Source: Anaerocolumna sp. AGMB13025 (GTDB lineage: Bacteria; Bacillota; Clostridia; Lachnospirales; Lachnospiraceae). Taken from it: a stretch of 64,000 nucleotides of DNA. A program made the position numbers and the translations under genes. Below, piece by piece: positions 17,699 to 25,804 of this stretch (the stretch's first letter is position 1; each line of letters opens with the position of its first letter). The notes under the pieces were generated by a model that searched no databases, had not been told where the DNA came from, and worked only from the letters and a program-made list of their open reading frames with translations. The DNA lies in assembly GCF_029689925.1 (NCBI RefSeq), contig NZ_CP121445.1:4882501-4946500 (forward strand). Direction: 5' to 3'.

Positions 17699-18097
17699 TC
17701 AAGTACATTTGATTAGTTCCATATCATTAATATTCAATTTATATCTGCCCTCATTTTCAGTATCTGATGCTTCTACTGTAAACATGATTGTTGAATTGTC
17801 CATAACCTCAACATCCTCAATCTCCCACTCTTTACCATCTTCTCTAAACAACTCTTTCCATTGCTTTGTAGACTTATTATAACTAAATTCTTGAAAAGGT
17901 TCTTGTATGTAGTAGATAATTAATCCATACCCAACCATTACACAAAAGCTTTCATCATTAGAAATTGCAGCAGCCTGTGGATCTCCATAAAAATCTCCAA
18001 TATATACTTTTTTATTACTCCTTTTGAAAATTAAAAATACTTCTTCATATTCATTTGTGATTAATAAGTTTTTACTTTCTGTTAATATTGAACCCAT
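17699..18097 (-). CDS. Putative immunity protein (ESKNLLITNEYEEV family)
   Basis: 132 aa from MGSILTESKNLLITNEYEEV. GAGGAGG sits 7 nt before this ATG. Beta-rich blocks IFKRSNKKVYIGDFYGDPQA, FCVMVGYGLIIYYIQEPFQE and MFTVEASDTENEGRYKLNI recur, from memory, in hypothetical proteins next to polymorphic toxins. There is no signal or membrane segment. It lies between boundary repeat 5 and the next cassette, consistent with an orphan immunity gene. Confidence 0.55.
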   Translation of the reverse strand: MGSILTESKNLLITNEYEEVFLIFKRSNKKVYIGDFYGDPQAAAISNDESFCVMVGYGLIIYYIQEPFQEFSYNKSTKQWKELFREDGKEWEIEDVEVMDNSTIMFTVEASDTENEGRYKLNINDMELIKCT

Positions 18098-18140
18098 TTT
18101 TAATCCTCCTCTTGTCATACGTAAAGTCTATACTTTGAGT

Positions 18141-18185
18141 ACACACAAAAATGGGGATATTGTTATATTGACATATCCCTGGGTA
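18141..18185 (-). repeat. Boundary repeat copy 5
   Basis: A shortened hairpin (18154-18179) with TTTTTGTGTGT downstream, the most diverged copy. It ends the lipoprotein gene and precedes the 17699-18097 gene. Confidence 0.7.
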
Positions 18186-18232
18186 TTTTGATTATCATTA
18201 TTTATACTTCAAATCTGTTATTAATGGAGATA

Positions 18233-18874
18233 CTAGTTACCTGCTTCTCTATTATCATGTACATTAGTAACTATGCCACTTTGAGGATTAATTGTTATTA
18301 CAAAATCTGCAAACATAGCATCAGGTTCAGCGTATAATGAAAAATCCCAAAAACTTTCACTGCAACCTAAAACAACCTTTGGATTTTCATAATGATCTAT
18401 AGTATCTACCCCCATTTCTGCTACTGCAATATCAAAAGCTTCATTGATATCTATTGTCCAGCTCTCCGTATTGAGTATAATTTCACTACCTCCTAATTGT
18501 TTTGGTGTCCCATAACTTGATGAGAATCTTACTAAGCTGTTACTATTCATATCTATGTCTACAGATGCATCTGCATCAAATTTGTTAGTAACATTTTCCT
18601 CATAAAAGGAATAAGTTATACGACCCATTCTGCTGCTTATTTGTTCTTTTCCATAAAAACCAGCATTAATATAGTTAAGATGCATCGTATCTCTCCATTC
18701 CTCAACCCTCTGTTTGGCAAATTGTAGCCCTGATTTTATGGAATCAATATTTCCATCCAAAACTATTTCTGAATCATCATTCTCTGCTTCTGGAGTCGGA
18801 CCTTTGCTACAGCCCGAAAGAAATAAAAGACAGAGTAATAATATAATAGTAATATGCTTGTTAATTTTATTCAT
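18233..18874 (-). CDS. Lipoprotein, immunity-like
   Basis: 213 aa. The signal sequence ends in a lipobox, LLFLSGCSKG, so the protein is anchored outside the membrane. The mature part is acidic and beta-rich, with SWTIDINEAFDIAVAEMG and WDFSLYAEPDAMFADFVITI, like PepSY/immunity lipoproteins. It begins 15 bp after a short frame that looks like a toxin end (18889-19038). It may neutralise an incoming toxin at the cell surface. Function inferred. Confidence 0.55.
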   Translation of the reverse strand: MNKINKHITIILLLCLLFLSGCSKGPTPEAENDDSEIVLDGNIDSIKSGLQFAKQRVEEWRDTMHLNYINAGFYGKEQISSRMGRITYSFYEENVTNKFDADASVDIDMNSNSLVRFSSSYGTPKQLGGSEIILNTESWTIDINEAFDIAVAEMGVDTIDHYENPKVVLGCSESFWDFSLYAEPDAMFADFVITINPQSGIVTNVHDNREAGN

Positions 18875-18888
18875 TATTAGCCTTCTTC

Positions 18889-19038
18889 CTATTGATTGTA
18901 CTTCTTAAACAGATCATAATACTTAATCACATGGTGACCATATGCAGTAGTAATATTTGCATTATATTTTGCTAGTACTTTTATTTTTTCTTTACGAGTG
19001 GCTGTACTTAAATCAATATTTAATTTCTTTGCTTTCAT
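18889..19038 (-). pseudogene. Probable toxin C-terminal fragment
   Basis: 49 codons, MKAKKLNIDLSTATRKEKIK...NITTAYGHHVIKYYDLFKKY then stop. Upstream, in a second frame, MSRYSWKRLQDPGTNIYYVG ends at a TAG (19053-19115). The basic, aromatic HH-rich end next to an immunity-like lipoprotein suggests a frameshifted toxin tail. Without the frame joined the identity is uncertain. Confidence 0.4.
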
Positions 19039-19167
19039 TTTTAACACTAACCCACATAATAAATATTAGTTCCTGGGTCTTGTAATCTCTTCCAACTATA
19101 TCTGCTCATACTATACCATTGGTGCAGATATAAAATAATTTGTTAAAGGGATATACTTCCTTCCATA

Positions 19168-20085
19168 TCACAGCATACCTAAATACCGATCCAATTCTTC
19201 CTCAACATAACCCGCTACCATACTGACAATTGGATCCGCATCTCCGTTCTGATGATACGCAGTGAAGCATTCATAATACTTTCTCCTGTCTGTAAATTTC
19301 ACATTAATGGGTAAGTATCCATTCTGCATTAATTCCAAATTTAATAATAACCTTCCAGTTCTTCCATTTCCATCAATAAATGGATGAATGCTCTCAAAGT
19401 CCATATGAAATCTTGAAACCAATTCGATTACATGTAGCTTTTTTTGAATCTTCATATGATCTTTTATAAGCTTTTCCATTAATACCGGGACCATATATGG
19501 CTGCGGTGGCTCATGCGCTGCTCCTAGAATACGGACGGGTATTTTTCGGTATACACCTCTGTCTTCCCGCCTGTCCATGAGAACTAAAGAATGGATTTCC
19601 TTTATCATTCTCTCTGAAAATTCCTGTTTTTCTGATACCAGCTGTTTTACATACTCGAATGCTTCTTTATGTCCTACCGCTTCTAAGTGATCTTTTAATG
19701 GCTTTTTATCTATTGTAATACCTTCAAGAACCATTGCCGTTTCCTGTAAGGTTAGTGTATTGCCTTCTATGGCATTCGAATTATAAGTAAATTCCAGAAG
19801 GAATTCCTCCTGTAAGCGTTTCAGTTCTCCCTGTGTCAGCGGTCTGCGTGATGCAAGTTCTTCCTTCTTACCATCAATTCTTCGAAATAGTGTTCTATAT
19901 TTTTCATCAATTTCTTTACCGCGAAAAATTCTTCCATCCAGGGGTTTCACTGCATCAGCAGGAATCCTGTAGCTGCGTCCCTGTTTTACAACTCCCTCAA
20001 TCATTCCTTCACTGCACAATATTCTTACTCTTCTGTCGCTTATATTCCACTTAGTTGCAGCTTGGCTGACCGTGATATATTCCAT
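19168..20085 (-). CDS. Fic family AMPylase-like protein with N-terminal HTH
   Basis: 305 aa. Residues 1-50 are an excisionase/MerR-like winged HTH (ITVSQAATKWNISDRRVRIL). The Fic core holds the full catalytic motif HPFIDGNGRTGR (~225-236), with catalytic His and the anion-binding GNGR. The inhibitory motif SNAIEGN (~102-108, S-x3-E-G/N) lies N-terminal to the core, making it a class II, self-inhibited Fic. It should transfer AMP to a protein hydroxyl when released. No antitoxin gene is needed, and the HTH may add DNA binding. The gene stands alone. Confidence 0.9.
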   Translation of the reverse strand: MEYITVSQAATKWNISDRRVRILCSEGMIEGVVKQGRSYRIPADAVKPLDGRIFRGKEIDEKYRTLFRRIDGKKEELASRRPLTQGELKRLQEEFLLEFTYNSNAIEGNTLTLQETAMVLEGITIDKKPLKDHLEAVGHKEAFEYVKQLVSEKQEFSERMIKEIHSLVLMDRREDRGVYRKIPVRILGAAHEPPQPYMVPVLMEKLIKDHMKIQKKLHVIELVSRFHMDFESIHPFIDGNGRTGRLLLNLELMQNGYLPINVKFTDRRKYYECFTAYHQNGDADPIVSMVAGYVEEELDRYLGML

Positions 20086-20284
20086 ATCTCATCCCTACCT
20101 TCCTTACTGATTATTATAGCATCCTATCGGAATGTTATCAACTTAATTATTGACAAATAATTGACATATCATTCCTATGGTAAAAAAGTCTTCCTTAAAC
20201 CGATAGGTTAATAAATCCTATTCACAATAATTTAACCACAAATAAACACCCGAACTCCGGATGTTTCCTACACTCCTTATTTAT

Positions 20285-20350
20285 AATTCCCTTGAGTTAC
20301 ATTCAAATAAAAAGTAAAGTTGCTTTAAATTTCTACTTTATCTATGTGTC
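20285..20350 (-). pseudogene. Second degenerate ArdC-like gene head
   Basis: Behind repeat copy 6 the minus strand reads GAGGTGACACATAGATAAAG then TAGAAATTTAAAGCAACTTT, an eroded copy of GAGGTGACACATGGATAAAC of the 11.9-kb pseudogene, with the ATG lost (ATA) and stops in frame. It shows that the repeat and this gene head once travelled together. Confidence 0.5.
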
Positions 20351-20366
20351 ACCTCATTGCTTATAT

Positions 20367-20450
20367 TTTATCCCATCCATTTATGAAGCCTTAATACTTT
20401 AAGGACACATAAAAAAGGGGATATTGTTATATTAACATTATCCCTGGGTA
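20367..20450 (-). repeat. Boundary repeat copy 6
   Basis: Hairpin 20418-20444 and leader like copies 1 and 4. It is flanked by an eroded ArdC-like head on one side and by a remnant of the CdiI-like gene's end (YKLEVIFEY, 20487-20516) on the other. Confidence 0.8.
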
Positions 20451-20486
20451 AATCAATATTCTATTTTATAAGTACTTATAAACGTT

Positions 20487-20516
20487 AATATTCAAATATT
20501 ACTTCAAGTTTATAAA
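20487..20516 (-). pseudogene. 3' remnant of a CdiI-like paralog
   Basis: The minus strand reads TATAAACTTGAAGTAATATT then TGAATATTAA, coding YKLEVIFEY-stop, against YKLKAIFEY-stop at 17210-17239. The flanking AAGTACTTAT..ACGTTAATATT also matches the 3' flank at 17.2 kb, so this is a partial duplication of the cassette. Confidence 0.6.
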
Positions 20517-20704
20517 AGATATGGAAGAGAGGTCTCTTTCATTTCTTTTTTATACAGAACATCTGAATCAATTGTTATTGTCATTCCCTCCTTTATATCA
20601 GGGAAGACTACATTACTTTATAAATGAAAAGTTAAACCAAAAATATATAGGTGTATCGTAATAAATGAAGCCTTGGTAAATGTGACTTAGTTTATAAATG
20701 CAAT

Positions 20705-21016
20705 CTAATCTAATAGTTTTCCATATTCCCTGCGTGCATAAATAACTCGCGAAATCGTTATAAGTTTTTTCAGCTCGTCGACATAGTAAAAAATAATATA
20801 ATTTTGTACCAGCAATCGGCGGTACTCCTGTTTCAACGGTCTGATCGGATTATATACCCGGTTTTTATACGGAAAATCCATCAATCGGTCGGCCGCTTCA
20901 ATCATTTCACCAGCTAATTTTTCAGCCGCCTCAGGATTTGAAAGCTCACGACTAATATACCTTACAATATCTATCATATCCTGTCTTGCAACGGGCAGAT
21001 ATTCTAACTTGTACAT
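20705..21016 (-). CDS. ParE/RelE-family toxin
   Basis: 103 aa, the usual length. It reads MYKLEYLPVARQDMIDIVRY, then FPYKNRVYNPIRPLKQEYRR and NYIIFYYVDELKKLITISRV, ending YARREYGKLL, the plasmid-stabilisation (ParE/RelE) fold with its conserved basic residues in the last strands. The start ATG at 21016 is chosen because GGAGG lies in the antitoxin's last codons. Such toxins target gyrase or ribosome-bound mRNA; which one cannot be told. Partner of the upstream antitoxin. Confidence 0.85.
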   Translation of the reverse strand: MYKLEYLPVARQDMIDIVRYISRELSNPEAAEKLAGEMIEAADRLMDFPYKNRVYNPIRPLKQEYRRLLVQNYIIFYYVDELKKLITISRVIYARREYGKLLD

Positions 21017-21020
21017 TCGT

Positions 21021-21287
21021 TTATCCTCCAATGGCTTCTTTCATTGCCTTTAGTACATCTTTAGAAGAAAACCGTTGTTTCGTTATCTCTGCTTCTCGCT
21101 CTGCTTCCTGAAGCTTAAAATAAACTTCACTGTCAAATTGCAGATTTTCGTATGCTTCCATGCTTAGTACTACCATATCGCTATAACCATTTTTGGTAAG
21201 AAAAACAGGTTGTGCGGTTTCGTGTACGGTCTTGGATATTTCAGCAAAATTATTTCTTAGGTCTGATACTGGTCTGATTTTATTCAT
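21021..21287 (-). CDS. Phd/YefM-family antitoxin
   Basis: 88 aa starting MNKIRPVSDLRNNFAEISKT, with GGAGGTGATAGG upstream. The N-terminal domain (VFLTKNGYSDMVVLSMEAYE) dimerises and binds the operon promoter. The acidic C-terminal tail (EREAEITKQRFSSKDVLKAM) would cover the toxin. Its last codons GGAGGATAA provide the toxin's ribosome-binding site, so the two are translationally coupled. Expected to repress its own operon. Confidence 0.88.
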   Translation of the reverse strand: MNKIRPVSDLRNNFAEISKTVHETAQPVFLTKNGYSDMVVLSMEAYENLQFDSEVYFKLQEAEREAEITKQRFSSKDVLKAMKEAIGG

Positions 21288-21460
21288 TCCTATCACCTCC
21301 ACTAATATATTATCATAATTACGCTAAAATATCAACGAATTATTTTGAGCTGTTATAGCTTTTATACTACAACTTCATCATCAAGTAAACCTTGTCTCAT
21401 TGGTAGCTCTGATAATTTAATACTCACTTTAAGACGTCCTTTTATTATGGACCTTTTAAT

Positions 21461-22666
21461 TTATCTTTTATTATCATACTTCAATCCAGTAAAAGCAAAT
21501 GCATTTTCGCCAATAGTTACCACTGTATCAGGCAATGTAAAGATCTCAAGGGCATCGCAACCATAAAAAGCATTTTCTCCAATCTTTGTCACTTTTTTCG
21601 GAATATTAACTGTTGCCAAATTGTGACAATATGCAAAAGTATATTTTTCTATTTCTTCTATTCCACTAGATAAGTATACCTCATTCAATTTCTCACCGGA
21701 TTGAAATGCTTCAAACCCTAAACTAATAACACTTTCAGGTAGTATCACCTTTGTCAAACTATTACATTCCTTAAAGGCACCTGGAGCTATACTCATTACC
21801 TTACTTGGTATTTTTATTTTTTCAAGTTTATAACAAGATGCAAAAGCCTCGCTACCTATGCTTTTTAATGTAGAAGGTAAAGTTACACTTGTTAAGTCTG
21901 TGCAAAACCTAAAAACTTCACTACTTACACGTTTCATCCCTGACGGTAATGAAATGGACTTAAGGGAAGAGCATCCATAAAAAGCTGATTTACCAATTTT
22001 TCTCGTAGTAGTTGGGATATTTATGCTTACTAAACTTTTGCAGCCTTCAAAAGCACTGCTTTGAATCTCAACCAATCCTTCCTGTAACTCAATGAATTTT
22101 AAACTTTCACATTCATAAAAGGCATTAAACTCAATCGTTTTAACGCTTTTCGGAAGTTTTACCGTAGTCAGGTTTACACAGTCACTAAAAGTATAACTAG
22201 GTATTTTTGTGATACTCCCCTTAATTGTAACTGATTTCAATTTACTACATTGCCTAAAGCAATTGTTTCCAATAAATTTAACCTTTTGAGGAATAATAAT
22301 CGATGTAATGTTTGTACATTTTTCAAAGGCAAAACTATCAATTAATACTAATGTATCTGGTAATGTAACTTTTGTCAGATTTGTACATCCGCCAAATGCA
22401 GCACTATTAATTTCAGTAACCCCTCTGGGTATTACAATCTCTTTAATCTCCTTGTGATTTTCAAATACAAATTTCTCAATAGATTTCACCCCTTTAGGTA
22501 TCTTTACAACAGCTGCTGTTCCCTTATATTCATAAAGTTCTCCATTTTTATTAATGAAAAAATCACTTGTCTTTCCACTGCTTCTTGCTATTAATATCAA
22601 AGGAAAAAAGAACAACAAAAATAATATAATTAATTTTTTTCTATGTAACCACCATTGTATTCTCAT
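21461..22666 (-). CDS. BspA-type leucine-rich repeat protein
   Basis: 401 aa. A hydrophobic N-terminus (KLIILFLLFFFPLILIA) is a signal or anchor. The rest is about 14 LRR_5 (BspA/TpLRR) repeats of ~23 residues with the pattern 'I...AF..C..L..I.LP..V..I', e.g. FENHKEIKEIVIPRGVTEIN. Family members mediate adhesion or protein binding at the surface. ATG at 22666 follows AAGGTGAGTGAAA. It begins 15 bp after the neighbouring paralog ends and is probably co-transcribed with it. It ends with a repeat cap and no sorting signal. Confidence 0.85.
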   Translation of the reverse strand: MRIQWWLHRKKLIILFLLFFFPLILIARSSGKTSDFFINKNGELYEYKGTAAVVKIPKGVKSIEKFVFENHKEIKEIVIPRGVTEINSAAFGGCTNLTKVTLPDTLVLIDSFAFEKCTNITSIIIPQKVKFIGNNCFRQCSKLKSVTIKGSITKIPSYTFSDCVNLTTVKLPKSVKTIEFNAFYECESLKFIELQEGLVEIQSSAFEGCKSLVSINIPTTTRKIGKSAFYGCSSLKSISLPSGMKRVSSEVFRFCTDLTSVTLPSTLKSIGSEAFASCYKLEKIKIPSKVMSIAPGAFKECNSLTKVILPESVISLGFEAFQSGEKLNEVYLSSGIEEIEKYTFAYCHNLATVNIPKKVTKIGENAFYGCDALEIFTLPDTVVTIGENAFAFTGLKYDNKR

Positions 22667-22681
22667 TTTCACTCACCTTCT

Positions 22682-24178
22682 TTATTTCATTAGTTTGATT
22701 TTAATATTATTCTTTTTTGCAAATTTATAAGCTTTGGAATCTTTTTTACATGTAAACGTAACATTGTTACCCCATTTACTATACGCACTGTCAAAAGTAA
22801 CAACCGAATTAGGCACCACCAAATTATTAACACCTTCTATGTACACTAATTTTTTGGTTCCATTGGCAATAATGAATTTCTTAATATCCGTATTATAAAA
22901 AATACTATAACCAAAGTTTTTTACAGTACTAGCCAGCGTGAATTTTTCCAGGGAGGTACACCAATCAAAAGCCATATGACCTATGGTGGTTACCCCTTCT
23001 GGAATAACAATGCTTTTTAATCCTGTATTTGAAAAAGCTTCATCTCCAATTGTCTTTAAATTTGAGGGAAGTGTTATTTTAGTCAGCTTGCTGCAATTAC
23101 TAAAAGCATAATTACCTATACTTATAATGGATGGTGACAGCTTAATAGAAGTAAGCTCATAACATTTACAAAAGGCTAATGAATGTATATATTTAACACT
23201 ATCCGGCATTGTTACACTTTTTATTTTCTTTTCAAAAAAAACATCATTCATTATAGTCGTAACTCCGTCTGGGATCACAACATTTTTTTTATTACCATTA
23301 TATTTAAACAATATGTTATTTCGTATTAAAAATTCATCTGTTGCATTTTCCACCCAAGGTGTTTCCTCAAATGCACTGTCCCCTATTATCTTTAAAGATT
23401 TAGGAAAAGATATGTTAATTAAACCCGTTTCATAAAAGGCGACATCACCTATTTTCTTTAAATTTTTAGAGAATTCTATGTTTTGTAAACTATAGTTTTG
23501 ATTAAATGCATAATCTCCAATCTCAACTACTGAATCAGCCATTGTTACTTTTCTTAAGTCCATACATTGATTAAAGGCTTCTTTACCAATTATTTCAACA
23601 CTATTTGGAATTGTGACTTTCTCTAAACCTTCCAGATCGTTAAACGCTCCTCCGCAGATAATTCTAACATTTTTGGGTATCGTTAATATAGGGTCATCTC
23701 CTTTATAATAGATTAAATTTCCATTTATGACCACATAATCATCTTTGAAATTCTTTACCCATTTTGTGTTTGCAAATACTTCATTCTCAATTATAATTTT
23801 TTTATTGGCAATCTTGACAGTTACTAACTTTTCACAATTGCAAAATGCCCTCGTTTCAATTTTAGTCACACTGGCTGGGATGCTGATTTCTTTTAACTTT
23901 GTACAGCTCATAAAAGCATTAACACCAATTTTCTTAACTGATTTTGGTATTATAACTGCAGTGATGTTCGAAGTGATAAAAGCATCTGTTCCTATTTCTT
24001 TTACCGTATTCGGTATCTTAACGACTCCGCCTTTTCCGTTATACTTTACCAATATGCCATCTTGAATATAAAAATCACTACTTGCTGCACTCGTTTCTCT
24101 ACCTGAAATAAATAAGCCGATTATTAAAGCCACTACCAGAATTGGACAAACATTTTTTTTTATCTTTTGTATTAACAT
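22682..24178 (-). CDS. BspA-type leucine-rich repeat protein
   Basis: 498 aa. Signal peptide residues 1-31 (VALIIGLFISGRETSAASS). LRR_5 repeats run to ~residue 445 and are split by two short non-repeat inserts of the form 'DEFLIRNNILFKYNG' that re-start a repeat block. The C-terminal FTCKKDSKAYKFAKKNNIKI is the typical end of this family (the closing strand before a 'AYxFAKKNNI' helix). GGGAGT lies upstream. Paralog of and upstream of the 401-aa protein. Likely secreted or cell-surface; ligand unknown. Confidence 0.87.
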   Translation of the reverse strand: MLIQKIKKNVCPILVVALIIGLFISGRETSAASSDFYIQDGILVKYNGKGGVVKIPNTVKEIGTDAFITSNITAVIIPKSVKKIGVNAFMSCTKLKEISIPASVTKIETRAFCNCEKLVTVKIANKKIIIENEVFANTKWVKNFKDDYVVINGNLIYYKGDDPILTIPKNVRIICGGAFNDLEGLEKVTIPNSVEIIGKEAFNQCMDLRKVTMADSVVEIGDYAFNQNYSLQNIEFSKNLKKIGDVAFYETGLINISFPKSLKIIGDSAFEETPWVENATDEFLIRNNILFKYNGNKKNVVIPDGVTTIMNDVFFEKKIKSVTMPDSVKYIHSLAFCKCYELTSIKLSPSIISIGNYAFSNCSKLTKITLPSNLKTIGDEAFSNTGLKSIVIPEGVTTIGHMAFDWCTSLEKFTLASTVKNFGYSIFYNTDIKKFIIANGTKKLVYIEGVNNLVVPNSVVTFDSAYSKWGNNVTFTCKKDSKAYKFAKKNNIKIKLMK

Positions 24179-24394
24179 TTTATAACTCCCTTATAAAAAT
24201 TTACTGCATTCGCAAATACAATATACTACATTTTATCATATTTTAATACACTTATCTACATCACAATAATATTCATCAGTCCATCCCAATGCAGTAATCA
24301 ACTTACCAAACTAACTGGTTGTACTATTTATCATTACTATATCACCTTTGAATGTGGCTTACCCAGTTACATACAATTATAATCGAGTTCAAAT

Positions 24395-24844
24395 TTACAT
24401 TATGCCTTGTAGACCTCCTGCACGACCACCTATGATTGTTTTCCCTTTTACATCATTCCAGGTAAAGTTTTCACTGGCATTTCTGGAAACCAGGAAGTTT
24501 CCGGCACGTTGTGTTAACTGGGCAAAGTTAATTACATAATCTTCTTTTCCTTCATTGTACACATAAATGGAAGCCTCTGAACCCATAAATCCGATGTCGG
24601 CATCCCCGCTTAAAACCGCAGTCATGGTCTTATCGGCGCCAAGTCCATTTACCAATGTCACATCAAGTCCTTCGTCCTTAAAATATCCTAGTTCAATTGC
24701 TGCATATTGAGGCGCATAGAAAATAGAATGCGCTACTTCATTTAACTGAACCTTTATAAGTTTCTCGCTACTTTTACTGCAGCCGGCTAAAAGTACTGCG
24801 GTAAAAGCGAATACGGCAAGGACTGTTAATCCCTTCTTTTTCAT
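24395..24844 (-). pseudogene. NMT1/SsuA-like ABC substrate-binding lipoprotein, truncated
   Basis: It starts normally, with signal and lipobox (AVLLAGCSKSSEK) and the ThiY/SsuA-type fold IKVQLNEVAHSIFYAPQYAA...LGADKTMTAVLSGDADIGFM, but stops after ~149 residues at GGRAGGLQGIM, less than half the usual ~330. No permease or ATPase follows. The 3' part is deleted, so it is a relic of an imported gene or operon. Confidence 0.8.
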
Positions 24845-25140
24845 TTTATGTCTCCTTGATACTGCGCTGATATACTATGTATATTTGCAGTAAATGGAAA
24901 CGTGCATGTCTTTTATAATTTATAAATTGAATTTCCTATCCGTGCAAACCGGACTCAAGTACATTCTTATACTATAATTCCATAGAGTAATGCTGATTTT
25001 TCCTCTTATATCAATAAACTCCTACTTATAGTTGGTTATTGTCACATTTTACGTCCTTCATTTAATTCTTCTCTCTTGAAATGATATCTTTGCTATCTCT
25101 TACAATTTTTGCAAATAAAATCTATATACTAAAAACCAAC

Positions 25141-25305
25141 TTATTGTGTATAAAACAGTACAGTTAAAAACATAATAAATACTCTATTATCATCTAATAT
25201 AAGAGTGCTTGCTGTAATTATCCAAAAAAGGTAGCAACAGAAAGTTAGTAAAATTGATATTGGCTTTTTTAGCTTTTTTTGATCTTCTTTAGATTCTATA
25301 ATCAT
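25141..25305 (-). CDS. Small two-TM protein, possibly frameshifted at the end
   Basis: 54 codons: MIIESKEDQKKLKKPISILL...TFCCYLFWIITASTLILDDN..., with two hydrophobic helices. Two bases past the last codons a second frame reads TISWFLVYRFYLQKL and stop, which would complete the second helix, so the gene may be frameshifted. No family known. Confidence 0.35.
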   Translation of the reverse strand: MIIESKEDQKKLKKPISILLTFCCYLFWIITASTLILDDNRVFIMFLTVLFYTQ

Positions 25306-25328
25306 TTAAAAACCTATAATTCAAACTT

Positions 25329-25476
25329 TTAACTTTGAATCATTTCCTTTCTTTCAATTATATATAGAGCAAATCTTGTCCATTCATTAAGAGAATTACT
25401 TTCTGAAAATACATCTGCCAAATATTTAAACACGGTCGTCGTTTTCGTTTTCTAATGTTTTAGATATTACACTCAT
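25329..25476 (-). pseudogene. Short frameshifted gene remnant
   Basis: MSVISKTLENENDDRV, then a shift to KYLADVFSESNSLNEWTRFA...LYIIERKEMIQS and stop. Helical and acidic, like the small partner proteins in this region. Apart from this and the 54-codon frame, 24845-25710 shows no gene. Confidence 0.35.
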
Positions 25477-25712
25477 ATCTTCAACCCCTTTATTATAATA
25501 TCTTTTCCGTAATCAACTTCTCCTGGATTATTACCATTTCTGAATATACATTTTATGTCTACTTTTCATCCTCTCCACTAGGCTAACCTGCTTACCAGCA
25601 TTGGACTAGGAAATCCGTCTTATTTAAGATATATTGTACCTCATTCCCAGTTGTGTCGTCAACAAAACCTAAAAGCTGCAGAGATTAATTGAACTAACTT
25701 AGGACACAGCAA

Positions 25713-25746
25713 AAAAGATATTGACTATTACTAATCAATATCTTTT
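25713..25746 (-). terminator. Rho-independent terminator
   Basis: Minus strand: AAAAGATATTGA, loop, TCAATATCTTTTTTG. It ends the glycosyltransferase gene and could also work on the plus strand. Confidence 0.75.
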
Positions 25747-25804
25747 ACAATATCTTATTCAGTACAATTGGCTTATATTGAAAATAACATGCAAACTGCC
25801 TTCT

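Noticed and set aside
11961..20450. Repeats as attachment sites of an integrase
   Set aside because: The shared core is a complete hairpin followed by a T-run at gene ends, and no integrase or crossover motif is visible; terminator/leader is the simpler reading.
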